This document shows positions 1 to 4,982 of a stretch of DNA of 20,998 nt, piece after piece; the first letter of the stretch is position 1, and each line of letters opens with the position of its first letter. The stretch is taken from the IMG/VR virus record IMGVR_UViG_3300006990_000203, positions 1-20,998 of that record; one strand, given 5' to 3'. The notes below the pieces were generated by a model. That model saw only the letters and a program-made list of their open reading frames with translations. It was not told where the DNA came from and ran no database searches. The translations under genes were made by a program, and so were the position numbers. Origin of the DNA: a virus.

Positions 1-1
1 A

Positions 2-172
2 TTAACTTCAAAGCATGGAAAATATGCCGAAGTATTGGGACTTATCGACAGTCCCAGCGGGGTTCAGGCACGACTAAAGTTCGGAGACGAGCATAGAGAA
101 ACCATTTCGGTAAAGAGACTAAGAATGGTACAACAAGAAGGAGTACCTAGGTCGAAAGATGGATGGTTTTGA
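2..172 (+). CDS. C-terminal end of a protein with an SH3/KOW-like segment (partial)
   Basis: This reading frame is open from the left edge and stops at the TGA at 170-172, giving the last 56 residues of a protein whose start lies outside the window. The visible part contains GKYAEVLGLID, then VQARLKFGD and ISVKRLRMV. This alternation of short beta strands around a G-K-x-A-x-V-x-G core resembles small SH3/KOW-type barrels that bind nucleic acid or protein. The rest of the protein is unseen, so its function cannot be given. It is followed within about 30 nt by an intrinsic terminator, so it is the last gene of a plus-strand transcript. Coding is supported by the codon pattern and by the terminator placement. 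Confidence 0.6.
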   Translation, partial: LTSKHGKYAEVLGLIDSPSGVQARLKFGDEHRETISVKRLRMVQQEGVPRSKDGWF

Positions 173-201
173 CGGCTAGAGGGGAAATTTACACAAACAA
201 G

Positions 202-223
202 AGGGGCTTTATGTCCCTTTTTT
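202..223 (+). terminator. Rho-independent terminator
   Basis: A stem AGGGGC (202-207) pairs with GTCCCT (213-218) around a 5-nt loop, with one G-U pair. It runs straight into a T tract (218-223). It lies 30 nt after the stop codon of the gene ending at 172 and closes that plus-strand transcript. Confidence 0.8.
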
Positions 224-255
224 ATTGCTTAAAAAAATTTCGGTTGGTGGAAGTT

Positions 256-272
256 ACGTTAACTTGTAACGT
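256..272. repeat. Short inverted repeat ACGTTA/TAACGT
   Basis: ACGTTA (256-261) and TAACGT (267-272) are perfect reverse complements separated by 5 nt. They could be a protein-binding site or a small hairpin. There is no T tract, so a terminator is unlikely. Confidence 0.5.
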
Positions 273-307
273 ATTTGTAGTAATTAAGTATTATAGTAGA
301 ATTTATA

Positions 308-319
308 AACTCATGAGTT
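308..319. repeat. 12-bp perfect palindrome AACTCATGAGTT
   Basis: AACTCA and TGAGTT meet without a spacer and form a perfect dyad, with a further GAGTT copy immediately downstream. The geometry fits a dimeric protein-binding site. Nothing else in the window shows what would bind it. Confidence 0.45.
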
Positions 320-368
320 GAGTTTAGTCGATACTTGGTTGTATCTTGTTGATTGGATTATACAATTA

Positions 369-458
369 ACACTCTATCATTGTCCCAGATTAGATGTTCC
401 GCCAAGACTCCATTTCATTTCGCTATGGCGTCATTCATCAGTTAGGACTAACGAGTGT
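369..458. ncRNA. Candidate structured RNA, strand undetermined
   Basis: Four complementary pairs are nested in order: ACACTC 369-374 with GAGTGT 453-458; GTCC 382-385 with GGAC 445-448; GATG 393-396 with CATC 436-439; and GAC-T-CCAT 406-413 with ATGG-C-GTC 425-432. The last has one internal mismatch and an 11-nt loop. Together they describe one long imperfect rod of about 90 nt. The pairings are read directly from the sequence. That the element is transcribed, and from which strand, is inference. No known RNA family was recognised. Confidence 0.3.
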
Positions 459-502
459 AATCGGTAGTTTGTATTGACTATATAATCAAATTATGTATTT
501 AT

Positions 503-557
503 TTTATCATACTTTTCAACATAATGCAAGTATTGTTTTTCTCAGGGGTATGATAAA
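503..557. repeat. 10-bp inverted repeat with 35-nt spacer
   Basis: TTTATCATAC (503-512) and GTATGATAAA (548-557) are perfect reverse complements. The element lies just past the 3' end of the minus-strand gene ending at 574. A transcript of that operon could therefore end in, or be protected by, this stem-loop. Neither orientation has a T tract right after the stem, so it is not a standard intrinsic terminator. Confidence 0.5.
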
Positions 558-573
558 GTGGATTGGTATAAGT

Positions 574-1119
574 TTAGATATCGTAAATATTTTTTATTTT
601 TTCAGTAGGAATTGAATTTGTATGTGCAATTAAATTGGAAAGGTCTTCCAGACTTCCAGCATTTTTAAGGTATGATTGGAGAGTGACTTCTTGAAGTACA
701 TAAAGTATCTTACTGAAATCAATTTCATGACGAATTATGAAAGTTTCAGTCGCACCAGAAAAGGCATATGAATGTTTAAAATCTAAATCTACTTTGTGAG
801 TGGGTGTTTTGGACATTCCAAGTATCGGTTCTCGAACAACAAATTCTTCTATTTGTTGAAAAACCTCTTGTTCTACTTTACGCGCTTCTTGTATTTCCAT
901 AAATCCTAGTGCAAAATAGAGAGCGTCGTCCGATTGAGTGCCTTGCTGTTTATTTCTTTTGACAGGATTGCACGAATGTCCTATTTTAAGTTTCTTTTTA
1001 GTACCATCTTGAACATAAAAACAGTATAACCATCTAAATTTAAAGTTTTGGTCTATGGGATGTACTAATTCTTTAGGATTGCACATTAAAAAGTCCAAGG
1101 CGTTGGTTAGATTCTTCAT
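574..1119 (-). CDS. GIY-YIG superfamily (T5orf172-like) protein
   Basis: The 181-residue protein resembles the T5orf172/MUG113 branch of the GIY-YIG fold. A strand LYCFYVQDG (31-39) is followed by KLKIGHS (43-49), a basic helix with R55, and a helix EARKVEQEVF in which E83 sits where the family has its metal-binding glutamate. GIY-YIG proteins cut DNA in repair, homing and restriction, but many T5orf172 proteins are uncharacterised. Residues 95-181 were not recognised. The ATG (1117-1119) overlaps the stop of the bS21 gene by 4 nt, so the two are probably translationally coupled. It is the last gene of the leftward operon. Nuclease activity is inferred, not shown. Confidence 0.55.
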   Translation of the reverse strand: MKNLTNALDFLMCNPKELVHPIDQNFKFRWLYCFYVQDGTKKKLKIGHSCNPVKRNKQQGTQSDDALYFALGFMEIQEARKVEQEVFQQIEEFVVREPILGMSKTPTHKVDLDFKHSYAFSGATETFIIRHEIDFSKILYVLQEVTLQSYLKNAGSLEDLSNLIAHTNSIPTEKIKNIYDI

Positions 1120-1340
1120 CTGCGTAATCGTTTCTTTCTTATTTCGAGTTGTTCTGCCTTCAGTTTGTCCAATTGTCGTGAACGCTTCCTATAATTATTC
1201 GCTGCATTTCTTTTAGCATTGGGTTTTTCATAGTACTGTTTCTCTCTGCATCGTTCTTTGATTTCGGCTCTCATGCACTTCTTTCGGAATATTCTAAGTC
1301 CTTTCTCGAAGCTCATTCCTTTTAGATTAACACTTGGCAT
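1116..1340 (-). CDS. rpsU: Phage-encoded 30S ribosomal protein bS21
   Basis: The 74-residue product starts MPSVNLKGMSFEKGLRIF. It carries the bS21 hallmarks: a short N-terminal strand, a phenylalanine/arginine helix (FRKKC), the central REKQYYEKP block (cellular bS21 has R-R-x-x-F-Y-E-K-P), and a long Arg/Lys-rich C-terminal helix. Length matches cellular bS21 (about 70). I chose the ATG at 1340 because AAGGAG lies about 6 nt upstream and because it gives the family's usual N-terminus; the open frame continues upstream but overlaps the HTH gene. bS21 takes part in translation initiation near the 16S 3' end. Viral bS21 genes are known from aquatic phages and have been proposed to bias host ribosomes toward phage mRNA. 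Identification is by motif reading. Confidence 0.85.
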   Translation of the reverse strand: MPSVNLKGMSFEKGLRIFRKKCMRAEIKERCREKQYYEKPNAKRNAANNYRKRSRQLDKLKAEQLEIRKKRLRR

Positions 1341-1500
1341 CTGTTCTCCTTGTAAATGTCCATCCTCTCTTGCGTAGGTAGTAGACCTTAGCGACAACGC
1401 TGTTCTCACTTCTGTCAAGTTTTATACAGAGTTCGTTGAGTGGCATCTCATTGTAATGCCTTCTTAAAAACTCCAATTGCTCTAGTGTCCATTTCTTCAT
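1327..1500 (-). CDS. Small helix-turn-helix (Myb/SANT-like) DNA-binding protein
   Basis: The 57-residue protein begins MKKWTLEQLEFLRRHY and continues with LNELCIKLDRSENSVVAKVYYLRKRGW. This is the pattern of a Trp-initiated three-helix domain, with helix 3 carrying SENSVVAKV. Small proteins of this type are common in phages as DNA-binding regulators. The start at 1500 is preferred over an in-frame ATG at 1530. The -10 box of its own promoter ends 6 nt before 1500, and the ATG at 1530 lies inside the -35 box. Hence the mRNA is predicted to be leaderless. The 3' end overlaps the bS21 start by 14 nt. Target and role are unknown. Confidence 0.6.
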   Translation of the reverse strand: MKKWTLEQLEFLRRHYNEMPLNELCIKLDRSENSVVAKVYYLRKRGWTFTRRTDAKC

Positions 1501-1506
1501 ACCTGT

Positions 1507-1535
1507 ATTATACTCCAATTTTGATTGCATGTCAA
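1507..1535 (-). promoter_or_regulatory. Sigma70-type promoter for the leftward HTH-bS21-GIY operon
   Basis: Read on the minus strand, TTGACA (1535-1530) and TATAAT (1512-1507) are separated by exactly 17 bp and preceded by AATAGTTC. Both hexamers match consensus. The -10 box is followed by 6 nt and then the ATG at 1500. The -35 box contains the TGA stop of the upstream nuclease gene. Confidence 0.85.
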
Positions 1536-1984
1536 GAACTATTTTTTAGTTGTTGAAAACTCTGCATACGAAAGTTCTTGTTGAGCAGTTGTCCCTTTGT
1601 GTTGCTAAAGTGTTCGAGAAAGTATGTTTTCAATGTTGCACTATCGCAGTAGGCAACCTCCTCTACATTTACTCCGACTATTCTAGCACAGTAAGCACCC
1701 TCCCATGAGTCTACTTTTGTGGAAATCTTCTCTTGCCAAGTCATTCCGTTCTGCATTGCTCGAGTTCCAAAGTTAAAATTAAATTGATTTGTATGAGAAA
1801 TTTTGTACTCGAACTGCTTACCCTCTTCATCAAAGGCATCAGCGTTTTTGTCTCCATCTACAAGTGTATGACCGAGATGATTTGCGAGTGCAAGTTCTCC
1901 GACTCCACCTTTTGTAAGTTCAACGCCTTCAGGAAGTTCCTCGAACGCTTTTCTCAAATGTTCTATTGCTTTTTTATATTTCAT
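1532..1984 (-). CDS. Putative PD-(D/E)XK-fold nuclease
   Basis: The 150-residue product has GGVGELALANHLG (26-38), then GDKNADAFDEEGKQFEYKIS (44-63). E30, D49 and E59-x-K61 follow the E...D...ExK order of restriction-like nucleases. A helix carries the first Glu, a strand the Asp and a second strand the E-x-K. The C-terminal half (TWQEKISTKVDSW and onward) would complete the fold or recognise the target. No exact family was recognised, so cutting activity and substrate are inference. It could instead be an inactive relative or a modification-dependent nuclease used against host or rival DNA. The ATG lies 6 nt after a perfect -10 box with no Shine-Dalgarno sequence, predicting a leaderless transcript. 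Confidence 0.5.
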   Translation of the reverse strand: MKYKKAIEHLRKAFEELPEGVELTKGGVGELALANHLGHTLVDGDKNADAFDEEGKQFEYKISHTNQFNFNFGTRAMQNGMTWQEKISTKVDSWEGAYCARIVGVNVEEVAYCDSATLKTYFLEHFSNTKGQLLNKNFRMQSFQQLKNSS

Positions 1985-1990
1985 ACAGAT

Positions 1991-2019
1991 ATTATACTAA
2001 ATTTAAAAGGTAGTGTCAA
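1991..2019 (-). promoter_or_regulatory. Sigma70-type promoter for the leftward nuclease gene
   Basis: On the minus strand TTGACA (2019-2014) and TATAAT (1996-1991) are 17 bp apart, preceded by AATAGTAC. The ATG of the nuclease gene lies 6 nt past the -10 box. It is back to back with the plus-strand promoter at 2051-2079, so this 100-bp stretch is a divergent promoter region. Confidence 0.85.
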
Positions 2020-2050
2020 GTACTATTTTCAGCAATGGTATAGATTTACC

Positions 2051-2079
2051 TTGACAGGAGGTTACAAAGTTGCTATAAT
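2051..2079 (+). promoter_or_regulatory. Sigma70-type promoter, rightward, leaderless
   Basis: TTGACA (2051-2056), 17-bp spacer, TATAAT (2074-2079), then 6 nt to the ATG at 2086. Unlike the other promoters in the window it lacks the upstream TAGTWC extension. Confidence 0.8.
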
Positions 2080-2085
2080 ATGTTT

Positions 2086-2232
2086 ATGATAAATAATGAA
2101 ATAAGTGAAATAATATTTTTAATTATGTGCATAGCTTGTGCATATACCATAGGGAAACAAATTGGAATCCAAACCACGGTAGACTATTTAGAGGAGAAGG
2201 GACTCATAGAGTTTGATGACTCTGAAAAATAG
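2086..2232 (+). CDS. Small membrane protein, 48 residues
   Basis: The ORF encodes a short N-terminus (MINNEISE), one hydrophobic segment of about 16 residues (IIFLIMCIACAYTIG, roughly 9-23) and a polar acidic tail containing TTVDYLEEKGLIEFDD. Small phage proteins with a TM segment and a VDYLEEKGLIE-like tail are common, but their role is unknown to me. Its support as a gene is the perfect promoter whose -10 box ends 6 nt before the ATG. There is no Shine-Dalgarno sequence, so a leaderless mRNA is predicted. The TAG stop (2230-2232) lies within the upstream extension of the next promoter. Confidence 0.6.
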   Translation: MINNEISEIIFLIMCIACAYTIGKQIGIQTTVDYLEEKGLIEFDDSEK

Positions 2233-2235
2233 TTC

Positions 2236-2264
2236 TTGACATCAAGGTTAAAATTTGATATAAT
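2236..2264 (+). promoter_or_regulatory. Sigma70-type promoter for the Hsp20/lysis genes
   Basis: AATAGTTC precedes TTGACA (2236-2241). A 17-bp spacer leads to TATAAT (2259-2264). The expected transcription start near 2271 coincides with the first base of the leader hairpin. The first start codon is 80-90 nt downstream, so unlike its neighbours this promoter makes a real 5' leader. Confidence 0.85.
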
Positions 2265-2270
2265 TATTCT

Positions 2271-2321
2271 GTAAGTCATAGTTTTGACTTACAAATTGGT
2301 GCGTCTACCGAAAGGAGGCGT
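2271..2321 (+). promoter_or_regulatory. Structured 5' leader of the Hsp20 mRNA (two hairpins)
   Basis: Hairpin 1: GTAAGTCA (2271-2278) pairs perfectly with TGACTTAC (2285-2292) around a 6-nt loop, right at the predicted mRNA 5' end. Hairpin 2: GCGTCT-A-CC (2301-2309) pairs with GGAGGCGT (2314-2321). It has one bulged A and G-U pairs, and is closed by a GAAA (GNRA) tetraloop. The second hairpin buries AAGGAGG. A 5'-terminal hairpin often protects mRNA. An RNA thermometer is conceivable because the gene is a heat-shock protein, but the buried AGGAGG is about 25-35 nt from the start codons, too far to be their ribosome site. The structures are seen; the function is inferred. Confidence 0.5.
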
Positions 2322-2355
2322 GAATATTTACTGAAAAGGAATTATGGAGAAAAAA

Positions 2356-2736
2356 ATGAGTATAGATTTAAGTAAATTTTGGCTTGGATTGGATATGCCT
2401 ACACTGCCGTCGTATACGGACACAGCATATCCTAGATATAACTTAATAGCAAGGAACGAGGGCTATCGTATAGAAGTCGCAGTTCCAGGTTGGAAAAAAG
2501 AAGAATTGGAGATAATCTTTGATAACAAAGAACTCCAGATAACGGGTAAAAAAGAACACAAACTAGGTGATGATGAAGATTTCGTTCATCAAGGTCTTAG
2601 TCTAAAATCTTTTGAACGAAGGTTTATTCTAAACGCCGACCTGTTGGTAGATGAGGTACAGCTACAAGACGGGTTACTGACAATCAACTTATCACGAACT
2701 CCAGATTCTAAGAGGAAAATCTTGGAGATAAACTAA
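2356..2736 (+). CDS. Small heat-shock protein Hsp20 (alpha-crystallin family)
   Basis: The 126-residue product has a short N-terminal arm (about 1-30), then the alpha-crystallin domain. YNLIARNEGYRIEVAVPGWKKEELEI-type strands are seen in pieces: YRIEVAVPGW carries the A-x-PG motif, followed by LQITGKKEH and FERRFIL. The C-terminal GLLTINLSR segment matches the family's G-x-L motif, and the tail ends in an I-x-I-like ILEIN. Hsp20 proteins are ATP-independent holdases; phage copies are conserved in marine T4-like phages and may help virion assembly. I prefer the second ATG (2356) because GGAGA sits about 6 nt upstream. An ATG at 2344 is only 3 nt from its AAGGA. The gene follows the structured leader at 2271-2321. 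Confidence 0.88.
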   Translation: MSIDLSKFWLGLDMPTLPSYTDTAYPRYNLIARNEGYRIEVAVPGWKKEELEIIFDNKELQITGKKEHKLGDDEDFVHQGLSLKSFERRFILNADLLVDEVQLQDGLLTINLSRTPDSKRKILEIN

Positions 2737-2737
2737 A

Positions 2738-2869
2738 ATGAAAGCAATAGCTATCAAAGTTCGTGATACAATATGTGAGAATGGAGAATTCTGCGAAGCA
2801 ATGAACCAAATGCTCTTAATGTGCTTTGGTGTCAGTGTAATCGGAATGAATATATCATATCTCGTATAA
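2738..2869 (+). CDS. Tiny hydrophobic-tailed protein, 43 residues
   Basis: The ORF starts one base after the Hsp20 stop codon (TAAAATG) and encodes a polar N-terminal half with two cysteines (C13, C19). A hydrophobic C-terminal half (LLMCFGVSVIGMNISYLV) is long enough for one membrane span. It sits between Hsp20 and the endolysin. Small single-span proteins next to endolysins are sometimes holins or antiholins, but nothing in the sequence proves that here. Support is the tight spacing and the absence of any other gene in this gap. There is no strong Shine-Dalgarno sequence of its own, so translation would be coupled to Hsp20. Confidence 0.45.
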   Translation: MKAIAIKVRDTICENGEFCEAMNQMLLMCFGVSVIGMNISYLV

Positions 2870-2883
2870 ACTGTCAACGACTG

Positions 2884-2905
2884 TGGGGACTCTTTGGAGT
2901 CCCTA
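2884..2905 (+). other. Intercistronic hairpin before the endolysin
   Basis: TGGGGACTC (2884-2892) pairs with GAGTCCCTA (2897-2905) around a TTTG loop, forming 9 pairs including one G-U. There is no T tract afterwards, so it is unlikely to terminate transcription. It more likely stabilises or marks processing of the mRNA just ahead of the endolysin ribosome site at 2912-2917. Confidence 0.6.
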
Positions 2906-2922
2906 CACCTATAAGGAAACAA

Positions 2923-3360
2923 ATGAAAATATCAGAACAAGGACTAGACTTAATCAAACACTTTGAAGGGTGTGAACTAGAAGCATATAAGTGTGCTGCT
3001 GGTGTATGGACAATAGGTTATGGTCATATAAAAACTGCTGTAGAAGGCAAAACAATCACACAAGAAGAAGCAGATTCACTGCTTGTTGAAGAAATTATAG
3101 AGTACGAAGACTATGTAAGAGCAGCTGTCACAGTACCATTACAACAACATCAATTTGACGCACTCGTCAGTTGGACATTCAATTTAGGCAATGGAAACTT
3201 AAACGCATCAACTATGCTAAAAGTACTAAATGCAGGTGATTATGAAGGAGTTCCAGCTCAAATGGCAAGATGGAACAAAGCAGGTGGTAAGGTTCTTGAA
3301 GGACTTATTCGCCGTAGAGAAGCAGAGGGTCTTCTGTTTGAAAATAAGAAATGGACATAA
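2923..3360 (+). CDS. Endolysin, GH24 lysozyme (muramidase)
   Basis: The 145-residue enzyme belongs to the lambdoid/P22-type branch of phage lysozymes, which cleave the MurNAc-GlcNAc bond of peptidoglycan. HFEGCELEAYKCAAGVWTIGYGH (split as 13-35) shows the E-8-(D/C)-5-T catalytic spacing: E15, C24 and T30, with Cys in the usual Asp position as in many such endolysins. VSWTFNLGNGNLNASTMLK and LIRRREAE are further family signatures. There is no signal peptide, so it needs a holin. The ATG at 2923 is chosen for the AAGGAA about 7 nt upstream and for starting directly at the conserved ISEQGLDLIK helix; the frame is open further upstream but lacks a ribosome site. It is followed by spanin genes. 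Confidence 0.9.
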   Translation: MKISEQGLDLIKHFEGCELEAYKCAAGVWTIGYGHIKTAVEGKTITQEEADSLLVEEIIEYEDYVRAAVTVPLQQHQFDALVSWTFNLGNGNLNASTMLKVLNAGDYEGVPAQMARWNKAGGKVLEGLIRRREAEGLLFENKKWT

Positions 3361-3575
3361 AAGAGATTTGGTTAAAAATACTTAGTTACTTCTCGACAAG
3401 ATATAAGCTAACTGTTAGTTATAATGCCGTATATGGTGACGCTGATGATACAACTTATATAGTTCGTAAATTTTTGAAAAAACAACCTAAATACCTAAAG
3501 TTCCTCAATGAGGACAAGGAAGTAGTAGAGATTCGAGGCGCAGATGGTCTTAACTACAAGATAGAGCAATTATGA
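3351..3575 (+). CDS. Hypothetical protein, 74 residues
   Basis: The protein begins with an amphipathic helix (DIKEIWLKILSYF) and then alternates short strands (KLTVSYNAVYGD, TTYIVRKFLKK, YLKFLNEDKEVVEIRG, LNYKIEQL), suggesting a small alpha/beta or beta-sheet domain. I do not recognise the family. It overlaps the endolysin end by 10 nt and its own stop overlaps the next small ORF by 4 nt, so it is embedded in the lysis gene run. No membrane segment or cysteine pair is present. Confidence 0.65.
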   Translation: MDIKEIWLKILSYFSTRYKLTVSYNAVYGDADDTTYIVRKFLKKQPKYLKFLNEDKEVVEIRGADGLNYKIEQL

Positions 3576-3715
3576 TAGAAAAACTCAAACTTAAACATAT
3601 GAAGTTCATAAACGAAGTAAAAGTAAAGTATGGACTAAGTCTATATCAAATGTATTGGATATGTTTTGGTAAGGGACTAATCATTGGAGGACTGTTATGT
3701 ATCAGTTTCTCCTAG
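3572..3715 (+). CDS. Small membrane protein in the lysis region, 47 residues
   Basis: The ATG overlaps the previous stop as ATGA. The first 20 residues are strongly basic (eight Lys plus a His). After that comes YQMYWICFGKGLIIGGLLCISFS, a C-terminal hydrophobic stretch long enough for one span. The 3' end overlaps the Rz-like gene by 19 nt. A tiny protein with a basic head and one span between an endolysin and spanins is a plausible holin or lysis modulator. Many unrelated small proteins look the same, so this stays a guess. Confidence 0.5.
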   Translation: MIEKLKLKHMKFINEVKVKYGLSLYQMYWICFGKGLIIGGLLCISFS

Positions 3716-4107
3716 CAATTATACTATCACTAGGTCTAAGTACCTATTGGTTATGGAATGAGAACGCCACACTTACACAAAATAATGCAAAATTAGAAAA
3801 TGCAGTACAACTGCAAGAAGATGCAATCTCATCACTACAAAACGACTTTGCCTTACAGACAGGCAAACTCAACGAATTACAAATTAAAAGTCAGGAAGCA
3901 CAGAAAGAAATGAATCGTTATCTTGATATATTTAAAAGGCACAGTTTAACTAAACTTGCCGCAGCAAAGCCTGGGTTAATAGAACCTAGAGTAAACAAAG
4001 CAACAAAAGAGGTATTTGATGGAATCGAACAAGATAGCCGTGACATTGACGCTGCTGATGATGGTATCGTCGTGCAGCCTGTTACCAACAAAGACATTAG
4101 AGGTTAG
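3697..4107 (+). CDS. Rz: Rz-like inner-membrane spanin (i-spanin)
   Basis: The 136-residue protein has one N-terminal membrane anchor (about 2-20, FLLAIILSLGLSTYWLW). A long coiled-coil-like periplasmic region follows (about 22-75, rich in Gln, Glu, Leu and Lys), with a C-terminal tail of about 55 residues. This is the type II signal-anchor plus coiled-coil layout of i-spanins, which pair with an outer-membrane lipoprotein to fuse the two membranes in the last step of lysis. A GGAGG about 6 nt before the ATG fixes the start. The o-spanin gene starts inside its 3' end in another frame, as expected of Rz/Rz1 pairs. The call rests on topology and context, since spanin sequences diverge widely. 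Confidence 0.75.
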   Translation: MYQFLLAIILSLGLSTYWLWNENATLTQNNAKLENAVQLQEDAISSLQNDFALQTGKLNELQIKSQEAQKEMNRYLDIFKRHSLTKLAAAKPGLIEPRVNKATKEVFDGIEQDSRDIDAADDGIVVQPVTNKDIRG

Positions 4108-4384
4108 TGCAAAACCTATTGAAAGGAAGATAGCACAACCAGTACTGCCAAGAGAAATAGACTTAAAAGAACCTTATTGGTATGTAGTTAGTGAGAAAAA
4201 TATAGAAGAATTTTTAGCAAGAGTAGAAAAAGACCAAGGACAAGTGGTATTTTTTGCCATGACAGTACCAGATTATGAGTTAATGGCATATAACACTCAA
4301 GAGTTAAAACGATATATTCGTGAACTCAAAGAAGTAGTAATATACTATAGAGAAGTGACAACCAATGAAACAAATACCGATTAA
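4019..4384 (+). CDS. Rz1: Rz1-like outer-membrane lipoprotein spanin (o-spanin)
   Basis: The product starts MESNKIAVTLTLLMMVSSC. This short basic head, hydrophobic stretch and lipobox V-S-S-C19 is a lipoprotein signal for cleavage before C19 by signal peptidase II. The mature part (about 102 residues) holds several prolines early (KPIERKIAQPVLPRE) and then helices. It overlaps the Rz-like gene by 89 nt in a different frame. The ATG at 4019 with AGAGG about 6 nt upstream is preferred over a TTG directly before it. The mature protein is longer than lambda Rz1 but in range for non-embedded o-spanins. It should act with the preceding i-spanin. Confidence 0.75.
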   Translation: MESNKIAVTLTLLMMVSSCSLLPTKTLEVSAKPIERKIAQPVLPREIDLKEPYWYVVSEKNIEEFLARVEKDQGQVVFFAMTVPDYELMAYNTQELKRYIRELKEVVIYYREVTTNETNTD

Positions 4385-4982
4385 AGAACACCAGATAATC
4401 CAGAGGTTAGATTTATTAGCACAAGATTTCTATAGATTACCCCATAGATGGACATACAAGCCATTACCTAAGACAACAGCGGCTGATTTAAGAGAAAAGA
4501 TGGCTGATGAATCAGACAATGGATATCCTAAACCTAGTAATTCTATTGATTATGCTGGTAGAGCGATATCAAAAGACTTCAAACAAAGAAGTTCAGTATT
4601 CTTAGGTTCAGTACGACAACTAACTGATAATCAAGCATGGTACTGGGACAGTATGGTATTCCAACCCCCAGCAACAGGATGGACTGCATGGAGTAATGGA
4701 GGAGATAGACCTAGACACTTCTTTAGATTTATACACAATAGTGAGGATGGCTTTACAAACTTTATCAAAGATGGTAAACGTACAAAAGTAGTAGACCAAC
4801 ATAATCCTAGTACTACTAAAGACTGGACTTGTGTAACAGGTATGCTAGACGGCGATAGTACATGGATTAGTGATAGAAACATGGGCGATAGTCCAAGAAT
4901 AGTGTTTGATATATCCATACCTAGTAGATACCACGACCAAGCGAATGCTTTTGCTACATTTATAAGCACTTGTCATGGTTAG
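4365..4982 (+). CDS. DSBH/2OG-oxygenase-like phage protein lacking an obvious HxD
   Basis: The 205-residue protein has a helical N-terminal part and a probable beta-sandwich C-terminal part. GWTAWSNGG (105-113), RPRHFFRF (115-122), DWTCVTGM (153-160), STWISDRN (165-172) and SPRIVFDISI (176-185) recall a group of phage proteins with a GWHTxS...RxYxxY...F..HCV..xxxRxSxGF layout, which are 2-oxoglutarate/Fe(II)-oxygenase-like. Here the histidines expected at the iron site are replaced (W-T-A, W-I-S), so metal binding is doubtful. It may be a structural relative or an inactive paralog. It starts inside the end of the o-spanin gene and overlaps the next gene by 8 nt. Function is unknown. Confidence 0.55.
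   Translation: MKQIPIKEHQIIQRLDLLAQDFYRLPHRWTYKPLPKTTAADLREKMADESDNGYPKPSNSIDYAGRAISKDFKQRSSVFLGSVRQLTDNQAWYWDSMVFQPPATGWTAWSNGGDRPRHFFRFIHNSEDGFTNFIKDGKRTKVVDQHNPSTTKDWTCVTGMLDGDSTWISDRNMGDSPRIVFDISIPSRYHDQANAFATFISTCHG

Larger units (their letters stand above)
224..573. other. 350-bp gene-free region rich in inverted repeats
   Basis: No convincing ORF is seen on either strand. The stretch lies between converging genes (plus gene ending at 172, minus gene ending at 574). It holds a 6-bp inverted repeat at 256-272, a 12-bp palindrome at 308-319, a nested set of complementary segments at 369-458 and a 10-bp inverted repeat at 503-557. No tRNA-like cloverleaf and no canonical -35/-10 pair with normal spacing was found. 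An AATAAATA sequence on the minus strand (near 497-506) is one base away from the T4-type late box TATAAATA, which is only suggestive. Confidence 0.6.

Noticed and set aside
412-441. CTGATGA followed by GAAA on the minus strand, resembling a hammerhead ribozyme core
   Set aside because: Stem II between the two motifs does not form next to them, and no stem III with a cleavage triplet could be drawn.
474-486. TTGACT and TATAAT close together on the plus strand
   Set aside because: Only one nucleotide separates the hexamers, so they cannot act together as a promoter.
1501-1530. Upstream start for the small HTH protein
   Set aside because: The ATG at 1530 lies inside the -35 box of the gene's own promoter, so it would not be in the mRNA from that promoter.
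1733-2089. 118-codon plus-strand ORF
   Set aside because: It runs antisense through the nuclease gene and both divergent promoters, and its product has no recognisable pattern.
2314-2318. GGAGG as the ribosome site of Hsp20
   Set aside because: It lies about 25 nt or more before either candidate ATG and is inside a hairpin; nearer sites exist for both starts.
2884-2905. Hairpin as an intrinsic terminator
   Set aside because: No T tract follows and the endolysin gene begins 18 nt later in the same direction.
2692-2922. 76-codon minus-strand ORF over the 2738 ORF
   Set aside because: It is antisense to Hsp20 and the small plus-strand ORF, with no promoter or ribosome site.
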